Origin: Anaerolineales bacterium
GTDB lineage: Bacteria > Chloroflexota > Anaerolineae > Anaerolineales > Villigracilaceae
Length of the DNA: 64,000 nt
Assembly (NCBI GenBank): GCA_024710905.1
Contig: JANJTV010000012.1
Coordinates: forward strand, 1-64,000
Direction of reading: 5' to 3'
The notes under the pieces are model-generated. The model made no database searches. It was given only the letters and a program-made list of their open reading frames with translations, and was not told the DNA's origin. The position numbers and the translations under genes are program-made. Shown here piece after piece: positions 33,435-41,450 of this stretch (the first letter of the stretch is position 1; every line of letters starts with the position of its first letter).

Positions 33435-35849
33435 ATGCCCAAAAAGAAGGGTGCTGGTATCCTTCCGCTCGACCCCGAGGAAATTGTAAAAGATTACCGC
33501 CTGGCCTATCAATCTCGCCAGGCCAGTTTAATAGGACGCCGCGAAGTGCTCAGCGGCAAGGCCAAGTTTGGTATTTTTGGCGATGGAAAGGAACTTGCCC
33601 AGGTAGCCATTGCCCGTGCCTTCCAAAAGGGAGACTGGCGTTCCGGCTACTACCGCGACCAAACCTGGATGTATGCCCTCGGTGTACTGGACCTCCAGGC
33701 TTTTTTTGCGCAACTGTACGCCCACGCCGATGTGCAGTACGAACCGGCCACAGCCGGGCGTGCCATGAATGCCCACTTTGCCACCCGCTACATTAATGCT
33801 GATGGCAGTTGGCGTGACCAGACCCAGATGTACAACGTCTCGGCGGATGTCTCGCCGACTGCCGCGCAAATGCCGCGAACGGTGGGGCTAGCATACGCTT
33901 CGGTGCTTTACCGAAATCTGCCGGAACTACAAAAGATGGCCGGGTTTTCAAAGCAAGGCAACGAGGTGGCCTGGGCTACCATCGGCAATGCCTCCACCGC
34001 CGAAGGCATGTTCTGGGAAAGTGTCAACGCGATTGGCGTGCTCAAAGCCCCGGCGATCCTGACCATTTACGATGACGGCTATGGCATTTCGGTGCCCAAC
34101 CAATTCCAGATGGTGAAAGAAAATATCGGCGCCATCCTGAAAGGTTTTGAGCGCGACCCACACCTGCCGGCCGAGCGTGCTGACCACGGCTATGACCTGT
34201 ACAGTGTGCGCGCCTGGGATTACCTGGCGTTGCTGGAAACCTACACCTCGGCAGCAGAAATTGCCCGTCATTACCACATCCCGGCCCTGGTGCATGTCAC
34301 TGAGGTTACCCAGCCGCAGGGCCACAGCACCAGCGGCAGCCACGAACGCTACAAAAACCCCGAGCGCCTGCAATGGGAGCAGGACTACGACTGCCTGCTT
34401 AAGATGCGCGAGTGGATGCTTGAAACAGGTGTGGCGCGCGAAAGCGAACTGGCCGCAATGGAAGCCGAAGATTTGGAACTGGTGGAAAAGATTCGCAAAA
34501 AGGCCTGGGATGCCTACCTCAAGCCGATCCTGGAAGAACGGACCCACCTGCTCGACATCCTTGACGAGCTGACTCCCCCCACACGCCTCGCTGGCGACCT
34601 AAAAACGGTTCGCAGCCTGCTGGCTGATAACCCCAACCCCACCCGGCGCGACATTGCCACCGCGGGCCATGCTGCTCTGCGTCTGTTACGCGGGGAGGAA
34701 CATCCCTCCCGGCAGGTGCTGGTCGGCTGGCAGAAAGACTATGAAGCCACCAACAGCCAACGGTATGGCTCACATCTGCTGGATAGCACTGCCCTGGACG
34801 TGCAGGAAGTAAAACCGGCTTACACCGATAAATCACCCACCGTGATGGGCTTCGAGGTGATGAACGCCGCCTTCGACGCAGCCTTTTCCCGCGACCCGCG
34901 CCTGGTGGCCTTTGGAGAAGACGTGGGCCGTCTGGGTGATGTCAACCAGGGCTTCAAGGGCATGCAGGAAAAATACGGTGAATATCGCGTGACAGATACC
35001 GGCATCCGCGAGGCAACCATCCTCGGGCAGGCCATTGGCATGGCCATGCGCGGCCTCCGCCCGATTGCTGAAATCCAGTACCTGGATTACCTGCTTTACG
35101 CGCTGCAGTTGATGAGCGACGACCTGGCCTGCCTTTCCTGGCGCACGGCGGGCGGCCAAAAAGCCCCGGCCATCATCCGCACCCGCGGCCACCGCCTGGA
35201 GGGAATCTGGCATTCCGGCTCGCCGATGGCGGGCATCATTCACTTGGTGCGCGGCATGCATGTGCTGGTTCCGCGCGACATGACTCGAGCCGCCGGTTTT
35301 TACAATACCCTGCTCAAGGGCGAGGACCCGGCCATTGTTATCGAAGTGCTTAATGGCTACCGCGTTAAGGAACGCCTGCCGGAGAATATTGCTGAATTTA
35401 CCGTGCCACTCGGCGTGCCGGAAGTGATTCGCACCGGCAACGATGTTACGATTGTTACGTATGGCGCGTGCTGCCGGATTGCGCTGGATGCGGCCGAGAA
35501 ACTTTCCAAAGTAGGGATTGATGTCGAAGTGGTGGATGTGCAAAGCCTGCTGCCGTTTGATGTGCATGGCAAAATCATCGAGTCTCTTAAGAAAACCAAC
35601 CGCATCCTGTTCCTGGATGAGGACGTGCCTGGCGGTGCAACAGCCTACATGATGCAGGAAGTCATCGAGAAGCAAGGTGGCTATTACCACCTCGACTCTC
35701 CACCACGGACGCTTTCTGCCAAAGCCCACCGCCCGGCCTACGGCTCGGATGGCGATTACTGGAGCAAGCCAAATGCCGAGAGTATTTTTGATGCGGTGTA
35801 TGACATGATGCACGAGGTAGATCCGGGAGCTTTCCCAGAGATTCATTAA
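33435..35849 (+). CDS. Fused alpha/beta E1 component of a 2-oxoacid dehydrogenase complex
   Basis: ATG 33435 follows AAAGGAG. The 804-residue protein joins an E1-alpha half (about 1-400) to an E1-beta half (about 460-800), which many bacteria encode as two genes. The alpha half has IGNASTAEG at 183-191 and YDDGYGISVP at 212-221, positions that normally bind Mg-thiamine diphosphate, and QPQGHSTSGSHERYKN with phosphorylation-loop-like Ser residues. The beta half has FGEDVG and ILFLDEDVPGG. It should decarboxylate pyruvate or branched-chain 2-oxoacids. E2 follows 91 nt later and E3 lies at 41451. A TATAAT at 33398-33403 is the likely promoter. Confidence 0.88.
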   Translation: MPKKKGAGILPLDPEEIVKDYRLAYQSRQASLIGRREVLSGKAKFGIFGDGKELAQVAIARAFQKGDWRSGYYRDQTWMYALGVLDLQAFFAQLYAHADVQYEPATAGRAMNAHFATRYINADGSWRDQTQMYNVSADVSPTAAQMPRTVGLAYASVLYRNLPELQKMAGFSKQGNEVAWATIGNASTAEGMFWESVNAIGVLKAPAILTIYDDGYGISVPNQFQMVKENIGAILKGFERDPHLPAERADHGYDLYSVRAWDYLALLETYTSAAEIARHYHIPALVHVTEVTQPQGHSTSGSHERYKNPERLQWEQDYDCLLKMREWMLETGVARESELAAMEAEDLELVEKIRKKAWDAYLKPILEERTHLLDILDELTPPTRLAGDLKTVRSLLADNPNPTRRDIATAGHAALRLLRGEEHPSRQVLVGWQKDYEATNSQRYGSHLLDSTALDVQEVKPAYTDKSPTVMGFEVMNAAFDAAFSRDPRLVAFGEDVGRLGDVNQGFKGMQEKYGEYRVTDTGIREATILGQAIGMAMRGLRPIAEIQYLDYLLYALQLMSDDLACLSWRTAGGQKAPAIIRTRGHRLEGIWHSGSPMAGIIHLVRGMHVLVPRDMTRAAGFYNTLLKGEDPAIVIEVLNGYRVKERLPENIAEFTVPLGVPEVIRTGNDVTIVTYGACCRIALDAAEKLSKVGIDVEVVDVQSLLPFDVHGKIIESLKKTNRILFLDEDVPGGATAYMMQEVIEKQGGYYHLDSPPRTLSAKAHRPAYGSDGDYWSKPNAESIFDAVYDMMHEVDPGAFPEIH

Positions 35850-35925
35850 AGCAAAGACCGCTAGGAGCGCTAAGGAAAAAAATCTCTGTGCTCTTTGTGT
35901 ACTTCGTGGTTCCAAAGGTTTGATT
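35850..35925. repeat. Degenerate REP-like intergenic repeat
   Basis: The gap between E1 and E2 contains an AAAGACCGCTAGGAGCGCT arm and, after an A-run, a CTCTTTGTGTACTTCGTGG arm that is its imperfect complement with an 8- to 9-nt periodicity. Strings of the type TCTGTGTTCTTTGTGTCCTTCGTGGTT are a common dispersed intergenic element in many bacterial genomes. I infer this is one copy, with no coding role. Confidence 0.5.
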
Positions 35926-35940
35926 TGCCAAGGAGAACAA

Positions 35941-37200
35941 ATGCCGACAAAAGTACTCGTCCCGCGCCTGGGTGAAGGCGTTGATGAAGTGACCGTGACC
36001 AAATGGCTCAAGGCCGTTGGCGAATCGGTGAACGAACTTGATCCGCTGCTGGAAGTAAATACCGACAAAGTGGATACGGAAATCCCTGCCCCGGCTTCGG
36101 GCGTGGTGCTCAGCATCCACATGCAGGAGGGGCAGCCTGCCCGGGTGGGTGAATTGTTGGCAGTGATTGGCCAGCCCGGTGAAAAAGCGGAAGTCGACTC
36201 CGCGCTGATGGGCAAACCTGTTGTAGAAGAAAAAGCCAGTCCTGCTCCTGCCGCCCAACCGGTTGCAGCCCCTGTACCTGCTCCTGCCAGCGCCGGTCGT
36301 GAGTTGGGATTTATCTCACCGGTGGTGGCCAAGATGGCTGCCGAGCATGGCCTGAACCTGTCAAACATCCCTGGCACGGGCCTGAACGGGCGCATCACCA
36401 AGCAGGATGTGCTGAGTTTCGTCAGCAAGGGCGGGTCTATAGGTACGGCGGCCAATCCTGTGGTGAGCCAGCCCAAGGCAACGCCTGTTGCTGTGGCCTT
36501 ATCTTCCGGTGACAGCCTGGTAAAGCATACCACCATGCGTCGTTCCATTGCCGCCCATATGGTTGAGTCGAAGCATACCTCGCCGCATGTATTGACCGTG
36601 ATGGAAGTGGACATGAGCCGGGTGGCCAAACATCGCGCCGCCAACAAGGCTGCTTTTGCCAGGGACGGTGCGAACCTGACCTTTACGGCCTATTTTATTG
36701 CAGCAATTGTGGCCGGGTTGAAGGAATACCCGCTGGTCAATTCCTCCTGGAGTGACGAGGGCGTAATCATGCGTTCGGCGATCAATATTGGCATGGCCAC
36801 TTCGCTGGGCGAGGACGGGCTGATTGTGCCGGTCATCAAGGGCGCGGATGGGTTGTCGCTGCTAGGGATGGCCCGCGCAGTGAACGACCTGGCGGCCCGC
36901 GCCCGCAGCCGAAAACTACAGCCGGATGAGGTGAAGGGCGGCACGTTCACCCTGACCAATCATGGCGTGAGTGGTTCGCTGTTTGCCATGCCGATCATCA
37001 ACCAGCCGCAGTGTGGCATTCTGGGTGTCGGTGCCATGCAAAAACGGGCCGTCGTGATTACGGATGAAAATGGCAACGATTCGATTGCCATCCGCCCGAT
37101 GGTGTACTTGTCGTTTGTGTTTGATCATCGTATCCTGGACGGCGCTTCGGCGGATTGGTTTGTGTCCAAGATTAAAGACACGCTTGAAAATTGGTCGTAA
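35941..37200 (+). CDS. Dihydrolipoamide acyltransferase (E2 component)
   Basis: The 419-residue protein has one lipoyl domain (residues 1-78, lipoylated Lys in EVNTDKVDTEIPAP), a Pro/Ala linker and an E3/E1-binding domain (GFISPVVAKMAAEHGLNLSNIPGTG, about 123-160). A catalytic domain ends in FDHRILDGASA, with the conserved His and Asp near residue 395. It forms the core of the complex, moving acyl groups from E1 to CoA. The ribosome site AAGGAG precedes the ATG. The adenylate cyclase gene starts 9 nt after its stop. Confidence 0.94.
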   Translation: MPTKVLVPRLGEGVDEVTVTKWLKAVGESVNELDPLLEVNTDKVDTEIPAPASGVVLSIHMQEGQPARVGELLAVIGQPGEKAEVDSALMGKPVVEEKASPAPAAQPVAAPVPAPASAGRELGFISPVVAKMAAEHGLNLSNIPGTGLNGRITKQDVLSFVSKGGSIGTAANPVVSQPKATPVAVALSSGDSLVKHTTMRRSIAAHMVESKHTSPHVLTVMEVDMSRVAKHRAANKAAFARDGANLTFTAYFIAAIVAGLKEYPLVNSSWSDEGVIMRSAINIGMATSLGEDGLIVPVIKGADGLSLLGMARAVNDLAARARSRKLQPDEVKGGTFTLTNHGVSGSLFAMPIINQPQCGILGVGAMQKRAVVITDENGNDSIAIRPMVYLSFVFDHRILDGASADWFVSKIKDTLENWS

Positions 37201-37209
37201 AAGGGACCG

Positions 37210-38433
37210 ATGAGGCTCAGGAAATTCCTGATAGCGTATTTTGACTGGATTAGGCGGATGACACCGGCGTTGGATGAGTCGGACCGGTTGCGCGTGGCAG
37301 CCGGCATGATGGGAACCCTGCTGGGGACGTTCTTTTCACTGGTCACAGCCACGCCTTTGTTCCTTTATGGCGAGCCTGAAGCAGGCTGGATGTTCATTTG
37401 CCTGGCGGTCTTACTCGTCATCGGGGCAGTGGTGATGTTTTCGATGCGCTGGTTTGGTATCACTGTTTGGGCATACTACAATTTTGTCTCGCTAGTGGTG
37501 CTGAATTTCGCTGCGACGGTTTTGATGGGTGGGGTGCAGGGCTCCGGGGCAATGATTCTCTGGTCATTACTTGCGCCGTTGCTTTCGCCCATCCTGCTGA
37601 CCCCGCGGGATACACTTTTCTGGTCGTTTGTATTTATGCTCTCGTTGGGCGGCGTGCTGGTAGTTCCCGGTTGGCTGGGGCAAACCAGCAACCTGCCACA
37701 GGATGTGCAGGTCTGGTTGACAGCGTACAACATTGGCGGCAGCTCAGCGTTTACCCTGATGGTGATGCAGTTCTTTATCGCTGAACGCAACCTGTACCAG
37801 GAACGGTCAGACAATCTTTTGTTGAACATCCTGCCACGCGAGATTGCAGATATTTTGCGCAACGAAAACCGCATCATTGCGGATGCCTTCGATGGAGCAA
37901 GCATCCTGTTTGCCGACGTGGTGGATTTCACCCCGCTTTCGCAGCGCATGTCGCCGGTGGAGCTGGTGGAACTGCTTAATGAGGTCTTTTCACATTTTGA
38001 TGCGTTGGTGGAAAAATACCAGTTGGAGAAAATAAAGACGATTGGCGATTGTTACATGGTGGCCAGCGGTATCCCGCGCGCCCGGGCAGATCATGCCCAG
38101 GCTGTGACCAGCATGGCGCTGGAAATTTTGCATTATGTGCAATCCCGCGAATTCAGGGGGCACAAACTGGCCTTCCGCATCGGGATCAACTCCGGCCCGG
38201 TGGTGGCGGGCGTGATCGGGCAGAAAAAGTTTGCCTACGACCTGTGGGGCGATTCCGTTAACACAGCCAGCCGCATGGAGTCGCACGGTGAAAAGAATGT
38301 CATCCAGGTCACCCGCAGTACGTATGAATTGATCAAGGACGATTTTGTTTGCGAGGCCCAGAAACCTATCCAGATTAAGGGCAAGGGCGAAATGGAAGTC
38401 TGGCACGTCACCCTGGAGAAAAATAACCCATGA
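37210..38433 (+). CDS. Membrane class III adenylate cyclase
   Basis: The 407-residue protein has about six membrane helices (residues 30-195), a helical linker and a class III cyclase domain at 225-400. The two metal Asp residues are in FADVVDFT and TIGDCYMV. The purine-specifying Lys and Asp are in EKIKTIGD and YDLWGDSV, and the Asn-Arg transition-state pair is in SVNTASRM. All residues for converting ATP to cAMP are present. It is set 9 nt after the E2 gene and overlaps the methyltransferase start by 4 nt, so it may share transcription with E2. Confidence 0.92.
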   Translation: MRLRKFLIAYFDWIRRMTPALDESDRLRVAAGMMGTLLGTFFSLVTATPLFLYGEPEAGWMFICLAVLLVIGAVVMFSMRWFGITVWAYYNFVSLVVLNFAATVLMGGVQGSGAMILWSLLAPLLSPILLTPRDTLFWSFVFMLSLGGVLVVPGWLGQTSNLPQDVQVWLTAYNIGGSSAFTLMVMQFFIAERNLYQERSDNLLLNILPREIADILRNENRIIADAFDGASILFADVVDFTPLSQRMSPVELVELLNEVFSHFDALVEKYQLEKIKTIGDCYMVASGIPRARADHAQAVTSMALEILHYVQSREFRGHKLAFRIGINSGPVVAGVIGQKKFAYDLWGDSVNTASRMESHGEKNVIQVTRSTYELIKDDFVCEAQKPIQIKGKGEMEVWHVTLEKNNP

Positions 38434-38912
38434 CAGAAAAAACACCCGCTGCGCCTGACCCGAACGACCACCCGGCGGTGAAGATCTCGCCTCCCATCCT
38501 GGCGCTCATCCATCTGGTGGTTGCATTTATTGCAGGCTGGTTTTTACCTGTGATGCTGCCGGACTGGGTGGCCTATGTGGGAATCGTACTCGTGGTTGGC
38601 GGCATGGTGCTGGCTTTCCTGGCGCTCAACGAACTGGTTCGGGCGCACACCTCGCCGGACCCGTTTGCGCCGACTACCACGGTGGTTACCAGCGGCGTGT
38701 ATCAATATTCGCGAAATCCCATCTATGTTGGCTACCTGTGTGCAGTGATTGGTTTCCCGTTGCTGATTGGCAGCCCCTGGGGTCTGTTTACCCTGCCATT
38801 GCAGGTGCTGGTCTTCAATAAGCTGGTGGTCGAATTTGAAGAAAGGTATCTTTTGCAGAAATTCGGCTCGCTGTACGAAACGTATACAGGGTCAGTCCGG
38901 CGCTGGTTGTAG
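38430..38912 (+). CDS. Isoprenylcysteine carboxyl methyltransferase-like membrane protein
   Basis: The 160-residue protein has about four helices and the C-terminal signature GVYQYSRNPIYVGYL followed by EERYLLQKFGSLYETY. This defines the ICMT/PEMT-like membrane methyltransferases that use S-adenosylmethionine. In bacteria their substrates are mostly unknown and may be lipids or small molecules. It overlaps the cyclase gene (ATGA) and ends the run of genes from E2. Confidence 0.85.
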   Translation: MTEKTPAAPDPNDHPAVKISPPILALIHLVVAFIAGWFLPVMLPDWVAYVGIVLVVGGMVLAFLALNELVRAHTSPDPFAPTTTVVTSGVYQYSRNPIYVGYLCAVIGFPLLIGSPWGLFTLPLQVLVFNKLVVEFEERYLLQKFGSLYETYTGSVRRWL

Positions 38913-38960
38913 GAGAAACGGGGGGAGATTCTAATCCTTATACTAACCCCTTAATCGCTC

Positions 38961-38990
38961 TTGAAAACAGAACAAATATTCTGTTATACT
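38961..38990 (+). promoter_or_regulatory. Promoter with AGAA-N6-TTCT dyad upstream of the dienelactone hydrolase gene
   Basis: TTGAAA at 38961-38966 and TATACT at 38985-38990 are spaced by 18 nt. The dyad AGAACAAATATTCT at 38969-38982, extended to AACAGAA/TTCTGTT arms of 7 bp, lies between them. An AAGGAGG ribosome site and ATG 39014 follow. Confidence 0.75.
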
Positions 38991-39013
38991 GTCCCCGACC
39001 AAGGAGGAACCAC

Positions 39014-39676
39014 ATGGACACACAAATTCAAGTCAACGGCCAACCTGTCAATGCTGAGCTGGCCCTGCCCGAAAACGGCAGTGGGCCCGGGGTGCTCGTC
39101 CTGCACGCCTGGTGGGGATTAAACTCATTTTTCAAAGATTTGTGCGAACAGCTTGCCGCGCAGGGGTATGTCGTCCTGGCCCCAGACCTGTACGGCGGGC
39201 GGGTCGCCACAACCATTGAGCAGGCAGAAGAATACCTGAATGCCAGCGACCCGCAACAGATTGGCGATACCGTCATGGCCGCCCGCGATTTCCTGCTGGC
39301 GCACCCGGCCTGTGAGAGTAAATCGCTGGGAGTGATTGGTTTCTCGATGGGCGCAGCCTGGTCGCTGGTAGCGGCCGCCCGCGAACCACAAAAAATTGGC
39401 GCGGTGGTGATGTTTTATGGCGCCTACGAAGTGGAATTTAACAAAATGAGCGCGCCTGTGCTCGGCCACTTCAGCCCGGAAGATGAGTGGGAACCCTACG
39501 AGCAGATCCAGACGCTCGAGCAAACCATGCGTAATGCGGGCGTGACGGTCACTTTCCACAGTTACCCCGGCAACAAGCACTGGTTTGCCGAAACCAACCG
39601 GCCGGAATACAACCCTGATGACGCCCGGCTGGCCTGGCAGCGTACGTTTGAATTTTTGCGTGAGCATGTGAAATGA
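39014..39676 (+). CDS. Dienelactone hydrolase family protein with serine nucleophile
   Basis: The 220-residue alpha/beta hydrolase has the DLH layout: VLHAWWGLN near residue 30, APDLYGG, nucleophile elbow GFSMGAA with Ser111, FSPEDEW with the acid residue, and GNKHWFAE with the catalytic His. Classic dienelactone hydrolase uses Cys in the elbow; here it is Ser, as in many esterase-like relatives. It is probably a soluble esterase or lactonase. Its stop overlaps the next gene (ATGA), and its promoter carries the shared AGAA-N6-TTCT dyad. Confidence 0.87.
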   Translation: MDTQIQVNGQPVNAELALPENGSGPGVLVLHAWWGLNSFFKDLCEQLAAQGYVVLAPDLYGGRVATTIEQAEEYLNASDPQQIGDTVMAARDFLLAHPACESKSLGVIGFSMGAAWSLVAAAREPQKIGAVVMFYGAYEVEFNKMSAPVLGHFSPEDEWEPYEQIQTLEQTMRNAGVTVTFHSYPGNKHWFAETNRPEYNPDDARLAWQRTFEFLREHVK

Positions 39677-40134
39677 CATCCGCGCTTTTCAAGAAACTGA
39701 ATTACAGGGACGAGCCTGAAATTGTCATCCTGAATGCGCCGGATTCGATTGAAGCCGAACTGGCACACATGAACATGGTCGTCATTCACAGGGATTTGGG
39801 GCAGGCGCCCGAGGTGCGTTTCCTGCTGGCTTTTGTCACCACCCTGGCTGATGTTGAATCCATTGCCCGTGCAGCGGCGGCAAAAGCCAAAGGCGATTGT
39901 CTGCTGTGGTTTGGCTACCCCAAAGGGTCGTCGAAAAAATACAAGTGTGAATTTAATCGTGATACCGGCTGGGCCGCGTTGGGCGAACAGGGCTTTGAGC
40001 CGGTGCGCCAGGTGGCAATTGACGAAGACTGGTCCGCATTGCGCTTCCGGCGGGTGGAGTATATTAAGTCACTGACCCGCGGCGAGAAGATCACCTTTTC
40101 GGCGCAGGGACGCGAACGGATAAAAAATATATAA
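39673..40134 (+). CDS. Conserved protein of unknown function, DUF3052-like
   Basis: The 153-residue protein has the pattern DCLLWFGYPKGSSKKYKCEFNRDTGW followed by VAIDEDWSALRFRRVEYIK. I recognise this as a conserved uncharacterised family (DUF3052-like), usually a single small domain without signal peptide or metal motif. It is coupled to the hydrolase by a 4-nt overlap, so the two probably respond to the same signal. Function unknown. Confidence 0.7.
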   Translation: MTSALFKKLNYRDEPEIVILNAPDSIEAELAHMNMVVIHRDLGQAPEVRFLLAFVTTLADVESIARAAAAKAKGDCLLWFGYPKGSSKKYKCEFNRDTGWAALGEQGFEPVRQVAIDEDWSALRFRRVEYIKSLTRGEKITFSAQGRERIKNI

Positions 40135-40140
40135 TAATTA

Positions 40141-41364
40141 TCACCAAATAAACCATTGCAGCCAGGTAATGCCCAGCGCCAGCGAAATGATTGTAATCAC
40201 AGCCCCGGCACGGGTGTATTCCCAAAACTTCAGCCGCACGCCGCGTTTGGCGGCCAACTCTGCCACGATCAGGTTGGCGACCGAACCCAACAGCGTAAGA
40301 TTCCCTGCCAGGGTGGAGGTGGCGGCTAGGGTGAGCCAGCCCGCCTCTGCATTGGGCAGGGAAACCATCAGTGGCTTGAGCAGCAGCACAGCGGGCACAT
40401 TCGAGACCAGATTGCTCAATCCAACTGAAACAGCCGAGAGCGCCAGCACACTGCTTTCCATGTAAGGTTGCACGGTGGCAATCACGGGGGTGCTGATCCC
40501 GCTTTTTTCCAGCGCGCCGGTGACGATGAACAACGCCCCGAAAAAGAACAGCAGGTCAGTATCCAGCCCGGACAGGATTTTATGGGCCTTGACGCGCCGC
40601 GTGAGCAGCAGGGCGCAACCGGCAATAAAGGCCGCCTGGGCAATTGGCACACCTAGCACAAAGGCAGCCAGCAGGCCGCCGGTCACCAGCAGGCTTTTAT
40701 TTAACAAAGGCCAGAACACACGTGGTTTTGCGATTTCGACCTCCCCAAAATAATCGTCCTTGAATTCCTGTGGGTAAAACCAGACGACCACGAACCAGAT
40801 GCCTGCCAGCCCGAGCAGGGCAATGGGGGTGAGCGCCAGGGCAAAATCGAGGTAGGAGATGCCGGACGCAATGCCAATAATCATGTTCTGCGGGTTGCCG
40901 GTGAGCGTGGCAACCGAGCCGATATTGGCGGCCGTGGCCAACGCCACCAGGTAGGGGATGGGGTTGCGCCGCGCGGCCTGGGTGATGTCGAGGATTAGCG
41001 GGGTGAGCATCAGGCAGATGGTGTCGTTCAGGAACAGGGCGCTCAACACGCCAACCACCAGGATTTCCAGCGCCAGCAGGGCGCGGGCGGTGCGCGTCCA
41101 GCGCAGGATCAGGCTGCCCGCCAGGCGGAAGAAACCACCCAGTTGCAGGTGGGCGTTGATAATCATCATGCCGAACAACAGGATGAGCGTGTTCAGGTCG
41201 AGGAACTCGCCCATCTCGGCATAAGCCAGCTGCCCGGTGATGAGCAGCAGCCCCACGCCGATTAACGTGATTGTGGTGCGGTTGACTCGCAGGCTGGGGA
41301 ACTCGCCCAGCGCGATGCCGATGTAGGTCAGGGTGACGATGGTCAGGACAATCCACGGGTTCAT
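40141..41364 (-). CDS. SLC13/ArsB-NhaD-type anion transporter
   Basis: The 407-residue protein has about eleven helices and a repeated half structure. ATAANIGSVATLTGNPQNMIIG in the first half and NLVSNVPAVLLL plus TLAGNLTLLGSVANLI in the second are the Asn-Pro hairpin motifs of the ion-transporter superfamily that includes SLC13, ArsB and NhaD. The exported or imported ion could be a dicarboxylate, arsenite or Na+/H+; the sequence does not decide. It converges with the DUF3052-like gene with only 6 nt between and diverges from lpdA. Confidence 0.85.
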   Translation of the reverse strand: MNPWIVLTIVTLTYIGIALGEFPSLRVNRTTITLIGVGLLLITGQLAYAEMGEFLDLNTLILLFGMMIINAHLQLGGFFRLAGSLILRWTRTARALLALEILVVGVLSALFLNDTICLMLTPLILDITQAARRNPIPYLVALATAANIGSVATLTGNPQNMIIGIASGISYLDFALALTPIALLGLAGIWFVVVWFYPQEFKDDYFGEVEIAKPRVFWPLLNKSLLVTGGLLAAFVLGVPIAQAAFIAGCALLLTRRVKAHKILSGLDTDLLFFFGALFIVTGALEKSGISTPVIATVQPYMESSVLALSAVSVGLSNLVSNVPAVLLLKPLMVSLPNAEAGWLTLAATSTLAGNLTLLGSVANLIVAELAAKRGVRLKFWEYTRAGAVITIISLALGITWLQWFIW

Positions 41365-41450
41365 GGCAATCGCCGATTATTACACAAATCAAACTTTAGG
41401 GGTGTAAAATAGGCCTGTTGTATCCAAAAAACAAACCGGGAGAAACTCTC

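Noticed and set aside
34833-36647. A 604-residue open frame on the minus strand across E1 and E2
   Set aside because: It is a shadow of the two clearly conserved plus-strand genes and its translation is low-complexity without any known motif.
30229-38982. Naming the shared dyad a LexA box
   Set aside because: The left half (GAAC) fits in two sites, but the right half is ATTC in place of GTTC, and the genes are not classic SOS genes. I keep the regulator unnamed.
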